From positions 4,769,001-4,833,000 of the forward strand of contig NZ_CP080269.1 in the NCBI RefSeq assembly GCF_019431355.1: a stretch of 64,000 nucleotides of DNA. The letters are read 5' to 3'. Shown here piece after piece: positions 45,542 to 53,785 of the stretch (position 1 is the first letter of the stretch; each line of letters opens with the position of its first letter). A program made the position numbers and the translations under genes. Under the pieces are notes generated by a model that was not told the origin of the DNA, made no database searches, and saw nothing but the letters and a program-made list of their open reading frames with translations. Source of the stretch: Paenibacillus sp. R14(2021) (GTDB lineage: Bacteria > Bacillota > Bacilli > Paenibacillales > Paenibacillaceae).

Positions 45542-46601
45542 GGCGAATAACTATTTTAAGACTATTCAGCATATCGCGCCAAGTCGGTACTATGCTACGT
45601 TAAATTGTGCTTTACAGGAAGTTTTCTGTGTTTCGGGGATTCAGGGGATGTTACCTGAATCTCCGAATACTTATTTCGGAAAAGTTGCTCACCGGCTCCT
45701 AGAGACGGCTAGTAACGGGCAAACAAGCGAAGACCAACTAGAGCAGATCTGGGAATCCATTTTGAAAAGTGAAGAAAGATCATTGCAGGAGACTGGATTC
45801 GCTAAACATCTAGTTCCTCTAAAAAATAATGTTAGACTGTATGAAGTGAAAAAACGGTTAGTATTTAAAACTGCTGTAACTTTGATCTCAAGAAAAGGTC
45901 ATCATGTGTCACCAGTTCAAAGTAGATCAGAATTTAATCTTAGTTCAAGTAACGGACTAATAAATGGAGTTGTAGACAGGTTAACGTATTCGTCAAATGG
46001 TTGTGAAATAATCGACTATAAAACAGGTGAAGTGATAGATAAAGTTACGAGCAAGGTTAAACAGTCTTATCAATACCAAATGAAATTATATGCTTCGTCT
46101 TATTATACTAAGTTCGGGGAATGGCCAATATCATTAAGAATTCAAACTTTGAGTGGATTAAGTCATGAAATTAGATATACTCCTCAGGAATGCATTCAAC
46201 TGTTGAAGCAAGCAGAATATTTGATTGAGCGTATAAATCGAACCATCACTACAAGTCAGAACACGAACGAAATTGAGGAACAACTAGGTAATCCGAGTCC
46301 GGCAAATTGTGTCAACTGTACCTATAGGCATCAATGTAAACCATATTGGAATCGCCGCGCTATATCTAGAAGAGATGATTGGCCTAATGATGTACAAGGG
46401 ATGTATATAGATGTACAACATTTAGGTAACAATAAAGGTTTACTAAAGTTATTATGGAAGGGGAGTATGATTAAAATAAGAGGACTAGACCTTGAAAGGC
46501 ATAATATATCTGCTGGATCGTTGATTTGTGCATATGGGTTACTACGAGATGATGTCGCCCATTCCTACTCGGAGGGGCTGCTAACAACGATATACTCCTA
46601 A
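45528..46601 (+). CDS. PD-(D/E)xK nuclease with Fe-S cluster (Cas4/RecB-like)
   Basis: Nuclease of 357 residues in the Cas4/AddB-like PDDEXK superfamily. The conserved His of motif I is in GKVAHRLLE (near 53); the active-site Asp is in NGVVDRL (near 150) and the D-x-K in EIIDYKTGEV (near 163-165); the QxxxY motif is QYQMKLYAS. Four cysteines for a 4Fe-4S cluster are likely: one near the N-terminus (NCALQEVFC) and three in CVNCTYRHQC (near 262-271). The C-terminal 75 residues look OB-fold-like. It overlaps the helicase gene by 14 bases (a GTG 9 bases earlier is also possible), so it is probably the effector cutting DNA handled by the helicase. A hairpin terminator follows. Confidence 0.88.
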   Translation: MTGGEANNYFKTIQHIAPSRYYATLNCALQEVFCVSGIQGMLPESPNTYFGKVAHRLLETASNGQTSEDQLEQIWESILKSEERSLQETGFAKHLVPLKNNVRLYEVKKRLVFKTAVTLISRKGHHVSPVQSRSEFNLSSSNGLINGVVDRLTYSSNGCEIIDYKTGEVIDKVTSKVKQSYQYQMKLYASSYYTKFGEWPISLRIQTLSGLSHEIRYTPQECIQLLKQAEYLIERINRTITTSQNTNEIEEQLGNPSPANCVNCTYRHQCKPYWNRRAISRRDDWPNDVQGMYIDVQHLGNNKGLLKLLWKGSMIKIRGLDLERHNISAGSLICAYGLLRDDVAHSYSEGLLTTIYS

Positions 46602-46700
46602 AATAGTAAATAAACAGAGATTGAGAAACATTTGTTTTTCAGGATCATTATTTGTGGGGACTAGAGGGAATATTAGAAAAAAATTAACACAAATTAAATA

Positions 46701-46738
46701 GAGAAGCAGTAGATGGTCTACCATCACTGCTTCTCTTC
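46701..46738. terminator. 35-base palindromic terminator between convergent genes
   Basis: GAGAAGCAGT (46,701-46,710) pairs with ACTGCTTCTC (46,726-46,735), and the loop sequence GATGGTCTACCATC extends the stem almost fully. It separates the nuclease gene (+) from the methyltransferase gene (-). Confidence 0.85.
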
Positions 46739-46818
46739 TTATCGAGCGATTTTAAAAACATCCGCCCCACTGTGGGTCTTGACAGTCTTGCCAAATAAAG
46801 TATTATAAACTTCATTAA

Positions 46819-48177
46819 TCAATGTGATAATTGATATACTGATTGATTTAATTTTATTGCTTCCATTATCTCGAGTGCAATTGCTCTAGCTAATAAAGGA
46901 GGGACAGCATTTCCAACCTGTGTATATTGCGGAACCTCTACTTTTCTTCTTGGACCACCAGTAGTTCTCTTGCCAAGAAAAATAAAACTATCATCAAATG
47001 ACTGGATTCTAGCCATCTCCCTAACAGTTGGGATTCGATGTTCAAATGGAGTTAAGAAATCGTCAGGTAATGTGACCATGGTAGGCGCAACGTTATTTCT
47101 ATTTAATCTGAATCTGTTGCTTTTTTTAGTTAATAAAGCATCTAGAAACTCATCGCTGATATTACCGGTTATAAACATATCAATAATTTGTTTTGCTGTA
47201 TAATCAGTTAGTTTTCGTTCACATTCCTTCAATAATGAAGGATATTGTCTTAGATCTATTCCTTCGCTTTTAATCCTTTTAACTAGTGCTGAGGAAGATT
47301 CTCCTTCTCTAAAAAGAGAAAACCTCTCTGTAATTAATTCATTATGTCTAGATAGATCGTGATTATATATCTCACCATTGTAGTCAACTGACTTTCCGGA
47401 AAATGTCCTTGTACGCCCTCTACGAGATTCAGTTTGATATTTTGATGATTTTTTTATAATAAGGTTACTGTTCTGATTAACTATCAGATCACTAATAGCG
47501 TCTAAAACAGTGACCTTACTTGTTTCATTAGGTGTAGTAGGTGTGGGATAGGCCGGCGGTTTAACTGAATTTAGATATCCTATAAAAATCACCCTACGTC
47601 TTCTTTGTGGTACCCCGAAGTCAGAAGAATCTAATACTTGGGTAGAAAGAGTATTGTACCCAATTTCTGAGAATTCGTTTCTTAGTATATCGGGAACTAA
47701 ACTGTTATCAGGATATATTGTACCTTTTACTCCAACAAAACCATCTAATCGGGTATCGTTAAAGCCCTCCACATTCTCCATAACAACATAGTTTGGTCTC
47801 AAGTCATTAATAATTCTTAAGTACTCTTTAAATAGTGTATTGCGAGGATCATCCTTTTTTCGTAGCCCAGCGCGGCTGAATCCTTGACACGGAGGGCCGC
47901 CAAAAATAGCGTCTATTTTCGGAAAGGGTTTATTTTGGAACATTTTGAGGTTTTGAATTGATTCAATAATTTCGCTTGATGGGAGTTCGCGAATATCGCT
48001 TCTTTTGAAGAAAGTGTTCACACCTTGGATAAGACCGAGTTGATCGTGTCTATTTCTATAAGTTCTTTCGACATCCTCATTAATATCGCTGGAAAATAGG
48101 ATATGAAATCCTGCTTGTAAAATGCCTTCGCTCATCCCTCCAGCACCACAAAATAAATCGATAGCAAATGGTTTCAT
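46819..48177 (-). CDS. DNA (cytosine-5)-methyltransferase of a type II RM pair
   Basis: C5-cytosine DNA methyltransferase, 452 residues. Motif I FCGAGGMSEG (9-18), motif IV GGPPCQGFSRAG with catalytic Cys97, motif VI VMENVEGF, motif VIII VPQRRRRVIFIG, and motifs IX-X up to QVGNAVPPLLARAIA are all present. The target-recognition region (about 235-390) lies between motifs VIII and IX as usual. The ATG at 48,177 follows GAGGTG; an in-frame extension of 34 codons is rejected. It is divergent from the MvaI-like endonuclease gene, with about 210 bases between them. It would protect host DNA from that enzyme. Confidence 0.93.
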   Translation of the reverse strand: MKPFAIDLFCGAGGMSEGILQAGFHILFSSDINEDVERTYRNRHDQLGLIQGVNTFFKRSDIRELPSSEIIESIQNLKMFQNKPFPKIDAIFGGPPCQGFSRAGLRKKDDPRNTLFKEYLRIINDLRPNYVVMENVEGFNDTRLDGFVGVKGTIYPDNSLVPDILRNEFSEIGYNTLSTQVLDSSDFGVPQRRRRVIFIGYLNSVKPPAYPTPTTPNETSKVTVLDAISDLIVNQNSNLIIKKSSKYQTESRRGRTRTFSGKSVDYNGEIYNHDLSRHNELITERFSLFREGESSSALVKRIKSEGIDLRQYPSLLKECERKLTDYTAKQIIDMFITGNISDEFLDALLTKKSNRFRLNRNNVAPTMVTLPDDFLTPFEHRIPTVREMARIQSFDDSFIFLGKRTTGGPRRKVEVPQYTQVGNAVPPLLARAIALEIMEAIKLNQSVYQLSH

Positions 48178-48390
48178 ATAGTGCACCTCTTTTTTCAAAA
48201 CTAGGTTATCTTTATTATGACTGAATCTGAAATAAAAGTCCAGGTTTATTTTGCGAATATATGTTCTATTATAAAGCATTCATTATATCTATGGATAGAT
48301 TTATTGCGAAAATAATTGAACAATGTCGTAAATGCATATTATAGGTGCTAATATAGAACTTATACAACTGGAAAAAATAAGGTGGTCCTA

Positions 48391-49575
48391 ATGAATCCAT
48401 ACTTTTTACCTAATGAGGAAGAGCAAAAGAAAATTCAATTGATTCAACAATACTGTAGGAATGAATTTACTTTAATTAGAATGACTGCAACAATGCTTGA
48501 GAAAAGTATCATTGATGCATCGGGTCCTTTAAGAACGATTTTAAGAGACAATGATATTGTTAACTATGATAATGTACTTCAGGGAACTGAATACAAAATC
48601 TTGAAGGATTCTCATGTTTTTTTGAACTCCGATATAGTAAATATGAAAACTAGCTTTTACAGGCCGAATACCAAACTTGGAGATCCGAGAATATGGATAT
48701 ACGATTTTAAAAAGTATATTTCTACCGGTACATTGATATACTTCACTTCTTTTCAAGGAAATCTTGTGGTTATCCCACTTATCACAATAGAGTCGCTAGG
48801 AATATTATGCCCGCAATATTTTGGTGGCAATGACGATTATCTGATTCTAGAAGAATTATTGCAGCGTCTTTCAATAATATCAAATCAATGGATTAAAAGT
48901 ATATCTCCATTTAAAAGCAGTCCAAAAGATGTAGGCGAAACTTTAGAAAACTGTCTGGGGATAAGCCCCAATAGCATCGCCCAAGCGGATTTTAAAGGAG
49001 CAATTGAATTAAAATGTAAGAGAGCCGGTGGAGGAAATCTCGACACATTATTCAGTATGGTTCCTAACTGGGATATCAGTGCTTTTAAAAGTTCAACAGA
49101 TATAATGTTGACTTACGGATACCCAAGTAATAAATATAGTGGCTTTTATGATTTATATGTAACAGTTAGCAACAGCCCAAATAACCAAAGCCTTTTTCTA
49201 GGGGCAGATGATGAGGAACAGATAATATACCAAAGAAGCAAGATTAATGGAATTATTAATGAAGTCTGCTCTTGGGAATATTCGGCTGTTAAGCAAAAAC
49301 TCCAAGAAAAACATCCTAAAACTGCTTGGCTTGTTGCAGAAGAAAAAGTAATTAACGGTGAAATACATTTTAACTATAACCAAATCCAACTGACTCAGCG
49401 CCCAATATTCTCGCAGTTTACAACGTTAATTAACCAAGGCATTGTTACTTACGATTGGCGTGGAAGGGTTCGCGCAGATAGAACTGGATATAAAGATAAA
49501 GGTCATTGTTATAGAATTTCGCCGCGTAACAGGAGTTTGCTCTTTGGTGAGACTAATGATGTAGAATTTAAATAA
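48391..49575 (+). CDS. MvaI/BcnI-like type II restriction endonuclease
   Basis: Restriction enzyme of 394 residues. The active site D-x(n)-E-x-K is read in ADFKGAIELKCKR (about 198-210), preceded by GETLENCLGIS, matching the GKTFEDLLE...PDFHDIEIKT arrangement of MvaI. The C-terminal part also follows MvaI: KTAWLVAEEKVI, INQGIVTYDWRGRVRA and the KGHCYRISPRNRSLLF end. About 150 N-terminal residues have no counterpart in MvaI and may add specificity. MvaI and BcnI are active as monomers on CC-N-GG-type sites; the site here cannot be predicted. ATG chosen after AAGGTGG; a GTG three codons earlier is possible. Confidence 0.8.
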   Translation: MNPYFLPNEEEQKKIQLIQQYCRNEFTLIRMTATMLEKSIIDASGPLRTILRDNDIVNYDNVLQGTEYKILKDSHVFLNSDIVNMKTSFYRPNTKLGDPRIWIYDFKKYISTGTLIYFTSFQGNLVVIPLITIESLGILCPQYFGGNDDYLILEELLQRLSIISNQWIKSISPFKSSPKDVGETLENCLGISPNSIAQADFKGAIELKCKRAGGGNLDTLFSMVPNWDISAFKSSTDIMLTYGYPSNKYSGFYDLYVTVSNSPNNQSLFLGADDEEQIIYQRSKINGIINEVCSWEYSAVKQKLQEKHPKTAWLVAEEKVINGEIHFNYNQIQLTQRPIFSQFTTLINQGIVTYDWRGRVRADRTGYKDKGHCYRISPRNRSLLFGETNDVEFK

Positions 49576-49655
49576 GATTATAAGGAAGAAAAAGGGGATT
49601 TTATATAGCGCGGCTAATATATTGAATAATTAGAATAGAAAAGCAGGTGATTTTT

Positions 49656-51695
49656 TTGCCAACAATGCATTTTAGCTCTTCAACTAATTTAAAAGATTTG
49701 GTAGGAAGAAGATTGGTCACAAATAAAATATCAGCAATCTTCGAATTAGTTAAAAATGCATTTGATGCGGATGCTGACGAAGTAAAGGTTAGCATTGACC
49801 CGGATGGCGATGAACTTACTATTTGGGATGATGGAGATGGTATGAGTCTTGATGATATAAGAAATAAGTGGATGGTCATTGGGACAGATAACAAAAGGGG
49901 CAGAAATTCAACAGATAAGGGGCGACCATTGAACGGTGAGAAAGGAATAGGTAGATTCTCTGTTGATAGATTAGGTAAGAATTTAGAGTTAATTAGTCGT
50001 AAAGAAAATAGCAAGCAAACAGTATCAATGCTATTCGATTGGGGAAAATTCGAAGATCAAAAAGATAAGTTACTAAGTGATATTGAAATTGATTATTCTG
50101 TAAACAAAATTCTTAGAAAAAAGAAAGGAGTAACATTAAAGATAACGGGTCTTAGAGATTTATGGACTAAAACAGAGGTAGAATCTCTAGAAAAGCGTTT
50201 AAAAGGAATGCTATCTCCCTTTTCTAATTTTGATACGCAACCCTTTAAAATAATTTTAGATTGCAAAAAATATGGCTTTGATAACAAAACTTTAGAAGCT
50301 TATCAATTAAGTGATATAAGTTCACTTTGGGTTGAGTTAAGTGTCCCTTTGGAGAATCAAAATGTCATAAATTTGGAAGTATATAGAAATGGCGCGTTGA
50401 TAGAAGAACATACATATAACAACAAATATAGTATCGGTCCGGTAAGAACAATCATTTATTCTTTTGATCAGTCAGATAAAGTAAGCTTTTACCATAAATT
50501 TAAAGATAATGTTAAGGATTACGGGAATATAAGAATATACAGAGATTATTTTCAAATATATCCATATGGTGAGTCGAATAACGATTGGTTAGATTTAGAC
50601 ATTAGGAAATCACAAGGACATTACCGTTTCCTGGGTTCTAGAGATATTATAGGTTTTATCCAAATTTATCGAGAGTATAATCCGATGTTTATCGATGCAA
50701 CTAATCGACAAGGTCTGGAAGAGAATGAATCTCTAACTGAACTGAGGAATTTCGTTAAAAAAGAAGCAATGATTAAACTAGAAGAATACTTTTTTTTAAA
50801 GAGGTTCAAAGCCCCTGAGGGCATGCATGTACAGCACCGGGCTGAAATTTCTGGTGCGACTAAAGAATTAAACATAATGGCTAAAGAAATTAAGAAGTTT
50901 TCTCCTGAGCTAGCACAACAAGTTGTTGATTTATCTAAATTGATTCGAGAAAAAAATCAAGAGCAAGACAAGATAATAAGGAATCAATTGCAATTAGTTG
51001 AAGTTTATAAAAGAATGGCCAGTAAAGAGACATTACTTCATGGAATTATACATCAAGTCTTAATAAGGTTACAAAATATCGAAACTGCTGTGTGGAATCA
51101 GAAAAGTGACTTAGCTATATATATGGCCGATGAGCATCTGAATAAGTTGTTTAATGAATATGAGCAATTTACACTTTCTACGCTTAAGGAAATTAATACA
51201 TACCTACTCGATGCACGTAACTACTTATTAAAAAAGAGAGAACGAATAGAGATAAATATATACCAACAACTTGAGAAGATATTCCAAACATCGAAGTATT
51301 CATTAATTAAGGAAAATATTTCATATTCAATACAAGGGCCAGTGACTGGAAAACTTAAAGTGGATTTGAATGATTTGAAAGTAATTTTCGACAATCTGAT
51401 TTCAAATTCAAGAAAAGCCTTATCTGACATAATAGATAATAGAAAAAAAGAAATTCAAGTAGTGTATGAAATGACAGCGACCAAGTTAAATATTATTTTT
51501 AGAGATAACGGAGTTGGCATAGAAGAAAGTGATATCCCACATATCTTTTCTCCGTTTTTCACGACAAGAGAAGGTGGATTTGGAATGGGATTATCCATAG
51601 TAGATGAACTTGTAAAAAGTAATTACGGGGAGATCCATCTAATTAAAAGTAATATAGGAGCAGCTTTTCAAATTAGTTTTGATCTGGAGGAATAG
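49656..51695 (+). CDS. Double-GHKL protein: MORC-like N-domain plus histidine-kinase core
   Basis: 679-residue first gene of a three-gene operon, with two ATP-binding regions. The N-terminal one is Hsp90/MORC-like: ELVKNAFDADADEV (about 29-42), WDDGDGMS (57-64), GEKGIGRFSVDRLGKN (about 92-107). The C-terminal one is a kinase HATPase: NLISNSRKAL, RDNGVGIEES (near 618), GFGMGLSIVDEL (near 641). Between them a helical region (about 395-560) contains LLHGIIHQVLIRLQNIE (near 458-474), a possible DHp helix with phosphorylatable His. No membrane segment is seen, so it would sense a cytoplasmic signal. The TTG at 49,656 follows AGGTGA; ATG 49,665 is an alternative. The receiver gene starts 3 bases after its stop. 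Confidence 0.82.
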   Translation: MPTMHFSSSTNLKDLVGRRLVTNKISAIFELVKNAFDADADEVKVSIDPDGDELTIWDDGDGMSLDDIRNKWMVIGTDNKRGRNSTDKGRPLNGEKGIGRFSVDRLGKNLELISRKENSKQTVSMLFDWGKFEDQKDKLLSDIEIDYSVNKILRKKKGVTLKITGLRDLWTKTEVESLEKRLKGMLSPFSNFDTQPFKIILDCKKYGFDNKTLEAYQLSDISSLWVELSVPLENQNVINLEVYRNGALIEEHTYNNKYSIGPVRTIIYSFDQSDKVSFYHKFKDNVKDYGNIRIYRDYFQIYPYGESNNDWLDLDIRKSQGHYRFLGSRDIIGFIQIYREYNPMFIDATNRQGLEENESLTELRNFVKKEAMIKLEEYFFLKRFKAPEGMHVQHRAEISGATKELNIMAKEIKKFSPELAQQVVDLSKLIREKNQEQDKIIRNQLQLVEVYKRMASKETLLHGIIHQVLIRLQNIETAVWNQKSDLAIYMADEHLNKLFNEYEQFTLSTLKEINTYLLDARNYLLKKRERIEINIYQQLEKIFQTSKYSLIKENISYSIQGPVTGKLKVDLNDLKVIFDNLISNSRKALSDIIDNRKKEIQVVYEMTATKLNIIFRDNGVGIEESDIPHIFSPFFTTREGGFGMGLSIVDELVKSNYGEIHLIKSNIGAAFQISFDLEE

Positions 51696-51697
51696 AA

Positions 51698-52375
51698 GTG
51701 GAGATACAAAGAATTATATTGATCGTTGATGACTCTAAAAATATAGATCGAGATATTAAAAGCTATAGTACAATTTTTGAAAAACTGAAAGAGGCTAGAA
51801 ACTTAGATTATAATCTGATTTTTCATACAAGAAAAAAATACGAGGAGGCTATCGAATTACTTCAAGATCCAGATATCGTATTTGATGTAGTGATCGTTGA
51901 TCATAACCTTTCTGAGGGGGGCAATGAACATTCTGGTGATGAGTTAATACAAGAAATCAGGCAGCATATTAATAAGCATTGTAAATTGATATTTTATTCA
52001 ATGGGTGACTTAGCCGAGATATTCCCTAATAGACTAGATTTAATCAATCTATTTAACCTAGGTATTTTCCGTTTCTTGTCGAAAGATATGTCTACGAGTA
52101 GTACAACGTTGTTCGGATCGGGGCAAATGCAATTAAGAGTTGAGACTATTATAGATGCAATTCAAGATATTGATTTTGTTCAAGTTACATTGGAAAGATA
52201 TTTCGCAGAATACAGAGAAGTAATTTCTGATGAAATGATTACTGTTGCTGGGAAAAATTATTCCGTGAATGAGATTATTAATCTGATAAAAAAAGATGCA
52301 GATGAGGGTAGATTGTATAAAAGTAATTTGGCTGAGTCAGTTATTATACACAATATATTGACAGGTGGTAAGTAG
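51698..52375 (+). CDS. Receiver-domain response regulator without DNA-binding domain
   Basis: A 225-residue protein with a CheY-like receiver: acidic pair LIVDDSKN (8-11), phospho-acceptor Asp in VVIVDHNLSEGG (near 67), Ser/Thr position IFYSMGD and Lys in RFLSKDMS (near 127). The receiver is longer than usual because of an insertion after the first strand. The C-terminal 90 residues are helical and lack any helix-turn-helix, so output is probably by protein contact with the next gene product. The GTG at 51,698 follows GGAGGAAT. The next start lies 2 bases past its stop. By position it would be phosphorylated by the double-GHKL protein. Confidence 0.82.
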   Translation: MEIQRIILIVDDSKNIDRDIKSYSTIFEKLKEARNLDYNLIFHTRKKYEEAIELLQDPDIVFDVVIVDHNLSEGGNEHSGDELIQEIRQHINKHCKLIFYSMGDLAEIFPNRLDLINLFNLGIFRFLSKDMSTSSTTLFGSGQMQLRVETIIDAIQDIDFVQVTLERYFAEYREVISDEMITVAGKNYSVNEIINLIKKDADEGRLYKSNLAESVIIHNILTGGK

Positions 52376-52376
52376 A

Positions 52377-53321
52377 TTGAAAGTTATTCATTTTTATCCC
52401 AGATCGGCCGGAATAAGATTTTTGGCTCGCTTCAAAACCTATTTAAAAGATAGAATACAAGATAAGTATACTCATATTAACCGTTCTTCTACCTTATATA
52501 ATGAATTGGGTAACAGAATTAATCAAACTGATATCATTGTATTTACAAGCCATGGTGAACCAGAATATTTCGTGGGGGAATTAGAAAAAGGAACAGAAGT
52601 ACAACTTAGATTGGAAGATCTAAAAGGGGTGATAAATTCATTCATATTTGCTTTTTCGTGTTCTACTGGTGAACTAGGAAAAAAATTATGTGAAGCCTCA
52701 GGAGCCTTAGCATACATAGGATTCAATGATGCTATTAACCTTACTGTAAATACTAGTGAAGTATCTTTTAAGCCACAAATGAAAGTGGTAATAAATTCGA
52801 TTTATTTAGAAGCACTAATTGATTCGTTTAACGAATATTTTAGCAAAACTTATAATGTTAGGCAATTTGCGAAATTGTTATCTTTAAACTTGAAAAGAAG
52901 TTACTCTAGGGTTCTTGCTGCAGACCCGCTTGATTTATGCAAAAAGCTTAGCCTTGATAACAGACTTGCTCAGAATCCTCAATTTCTAAAGGCACTACAC
53001 TCAGACTTACTGACAACAATTGATGCTGTAAGGTCAAGAATAATTGTCCACGGCGAACAAGAATTTATTCCTTGGAATGTTATTAATAATGAACCAGAAA
53101 AAGTTCTCTCACTTATAGAAATATTGGAAAGTATCACTTTTTCATCACAAAATGAATATTACCGTAATTTTCTACTTTCATGTTTGTATATGAAATCGGG
53201 AAGGCCTAGAAAAGCACACTCATATTTTAAACTTGTTGCAAAGCAGTTCCCACAATTTGAACCTTTATCTATGTATAAAGTTAATGATGACGATACGGAG
53301 TTACAAGAAGTTGTTTCTTAG
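52377..53321 (+). CDS. CHAT/caspase-like protease, putative effector
   Basis: A 314-residue protein with a caspase-like (CHAT/clan CD) signature: hydrophobic strand DIIVFTSHGEPEYF with His59, then FIFAFSCSTGELGKKLCEAS with Cys95, and ALAYIGFNDAINL, matching the CHAT order x-ATHG ... LSACxTGxG ... aGA-x-x-vig. The C-terminal third (about 215-314) is helical and may hold TPR-like repeats near YYRNFLLSCLYMKSGRPRKA. The TTG at 52,377 is 8 bases after AGGTGG. It is last in the kinase-receiver-protease operon, so its activity is probably switched by the receiver protein. No gasdermin-like or other substrate gene is adjacent. The catalytic dyad is read by eye. Confidence 0.72.
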   Translation: MKVIHFYPRSAGIRFLARFKTYLKDRIQDKYTHINRSSTLYNELGNRINQTDIIVFTSHGEPEYFVGELEKGTEVQLRLEDLKGVINSFIFAFSCSTGELGKKLCEASGALAYIGFNDAINLTVNTSEVSFKPQMKVVINSIYLEALIDSFNEYFSKTYNVRQFAKLLSLNLKRSYSRVLAADPLDLCKKLSLDNRLAQNPQFLKALHSDLLTTIDAVRSRIIVHGEQEFIPWNVINNEPEKVLSLIEILESITFSSQNEYYRNFLLSCLYMKSGRPRKAHSYFKLVAKQFPQFEPLSMYKVNDDDTELQEVVS

Positions 53322-53462
53322 TTTTGCAGGGTATATGTTGACAAGCTGTTGACGAACATCGCCAACAAGCAATCAAACTGAAACAAATAGAACAATATGC
53401 TATTGTTAAAATCCTTATAAATCAAGGGTTTCAACCAACTAACACAGACTACAAACAACTCC

Positions 53463-53537
53463 TACATGCTCCCGCATACAGTGCATGTGGAATCGGTGGC
53501 TTTGCTTGTACGAAATGAATGTAGAATACAAAATTAG
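53463..53537 (+). repeat. Right attachment-type repeat (displaced rlmD 3' end, copy 3)
   Basis: In frame from 53,463 this reads [20 protein letters not shown] then RIQN and a stop at 53,535-53,537, matching the RlmD C-terminus [18 protein letters not shown]. The core GAATCGGTGGCTTTG (53,490-53,504) is identical to 12,166-12,180, while other codons differ synonymously. It has no coding context here. The rest of the gap 53,322-53,785 has no gene. Confidence 0.88.
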
Positions 53538-53617
53538 TCTGCCGCTGTCCCAAATATACATTTAACTCGTACAAAGAACAGCTCAATTTCAACAAGAACA
53601 AGCTATTGATCCAATTG

Positions 53618-53651
53618 GCGGCTACAGGGCGGTTAACCCTGTACCGCTATT
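53618..53651 (+). terminator. Hairpin after the right repeat
   Basis: GCGGCTACAGGG (53,618-53,629) pairs with CCCTGTACCGC (53,637-53,647) with one bulge, followed by TATTTTG. It may be the original rlmD terminator, displaced by the island. Confidence 0.6.
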
Positions 53652-53785
53652 TTGCATTCTCAAGGGAGTGAATGCACTATAGAGAACGTTATTTATAATT
53701 GGGGATTAGGTGTTGGTTATTGTATGATGAATGATAAGACAATTGCCCCAATAGTTAATTACGCATATCGAACATGGAGGAGTAC

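Larger units (their letters stand above)
12142..53537. mobile_element. Composite genomic island in the 3' end of rlmD
   Basis: About 41 kb, visibly AT-rich against GC-rich flanks, bounded by two versions of the rlmD 3' end that both still encode [16 protein letters not shown] third, more decayed copy at 19,121-19,166 splits it into module A (about 12.2-19.1 kb) and module B (about 19.2-53.5 kb). It carries two tyrosine recombinases, excisionase-like proteins and ParB alongside many defence-type genes. The repeats are read directly; integration by site-specific recombination is inferred. Confidence 0.85.

Noticed and set aside
53322-53785. Gasdermin-like substrate next to the CHAT-like protease
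   Set aside because: No reading frame of adequate length or gasdermin-like composition lies downstream before the right repeat, and the upstream genes are the kinase and receiver.
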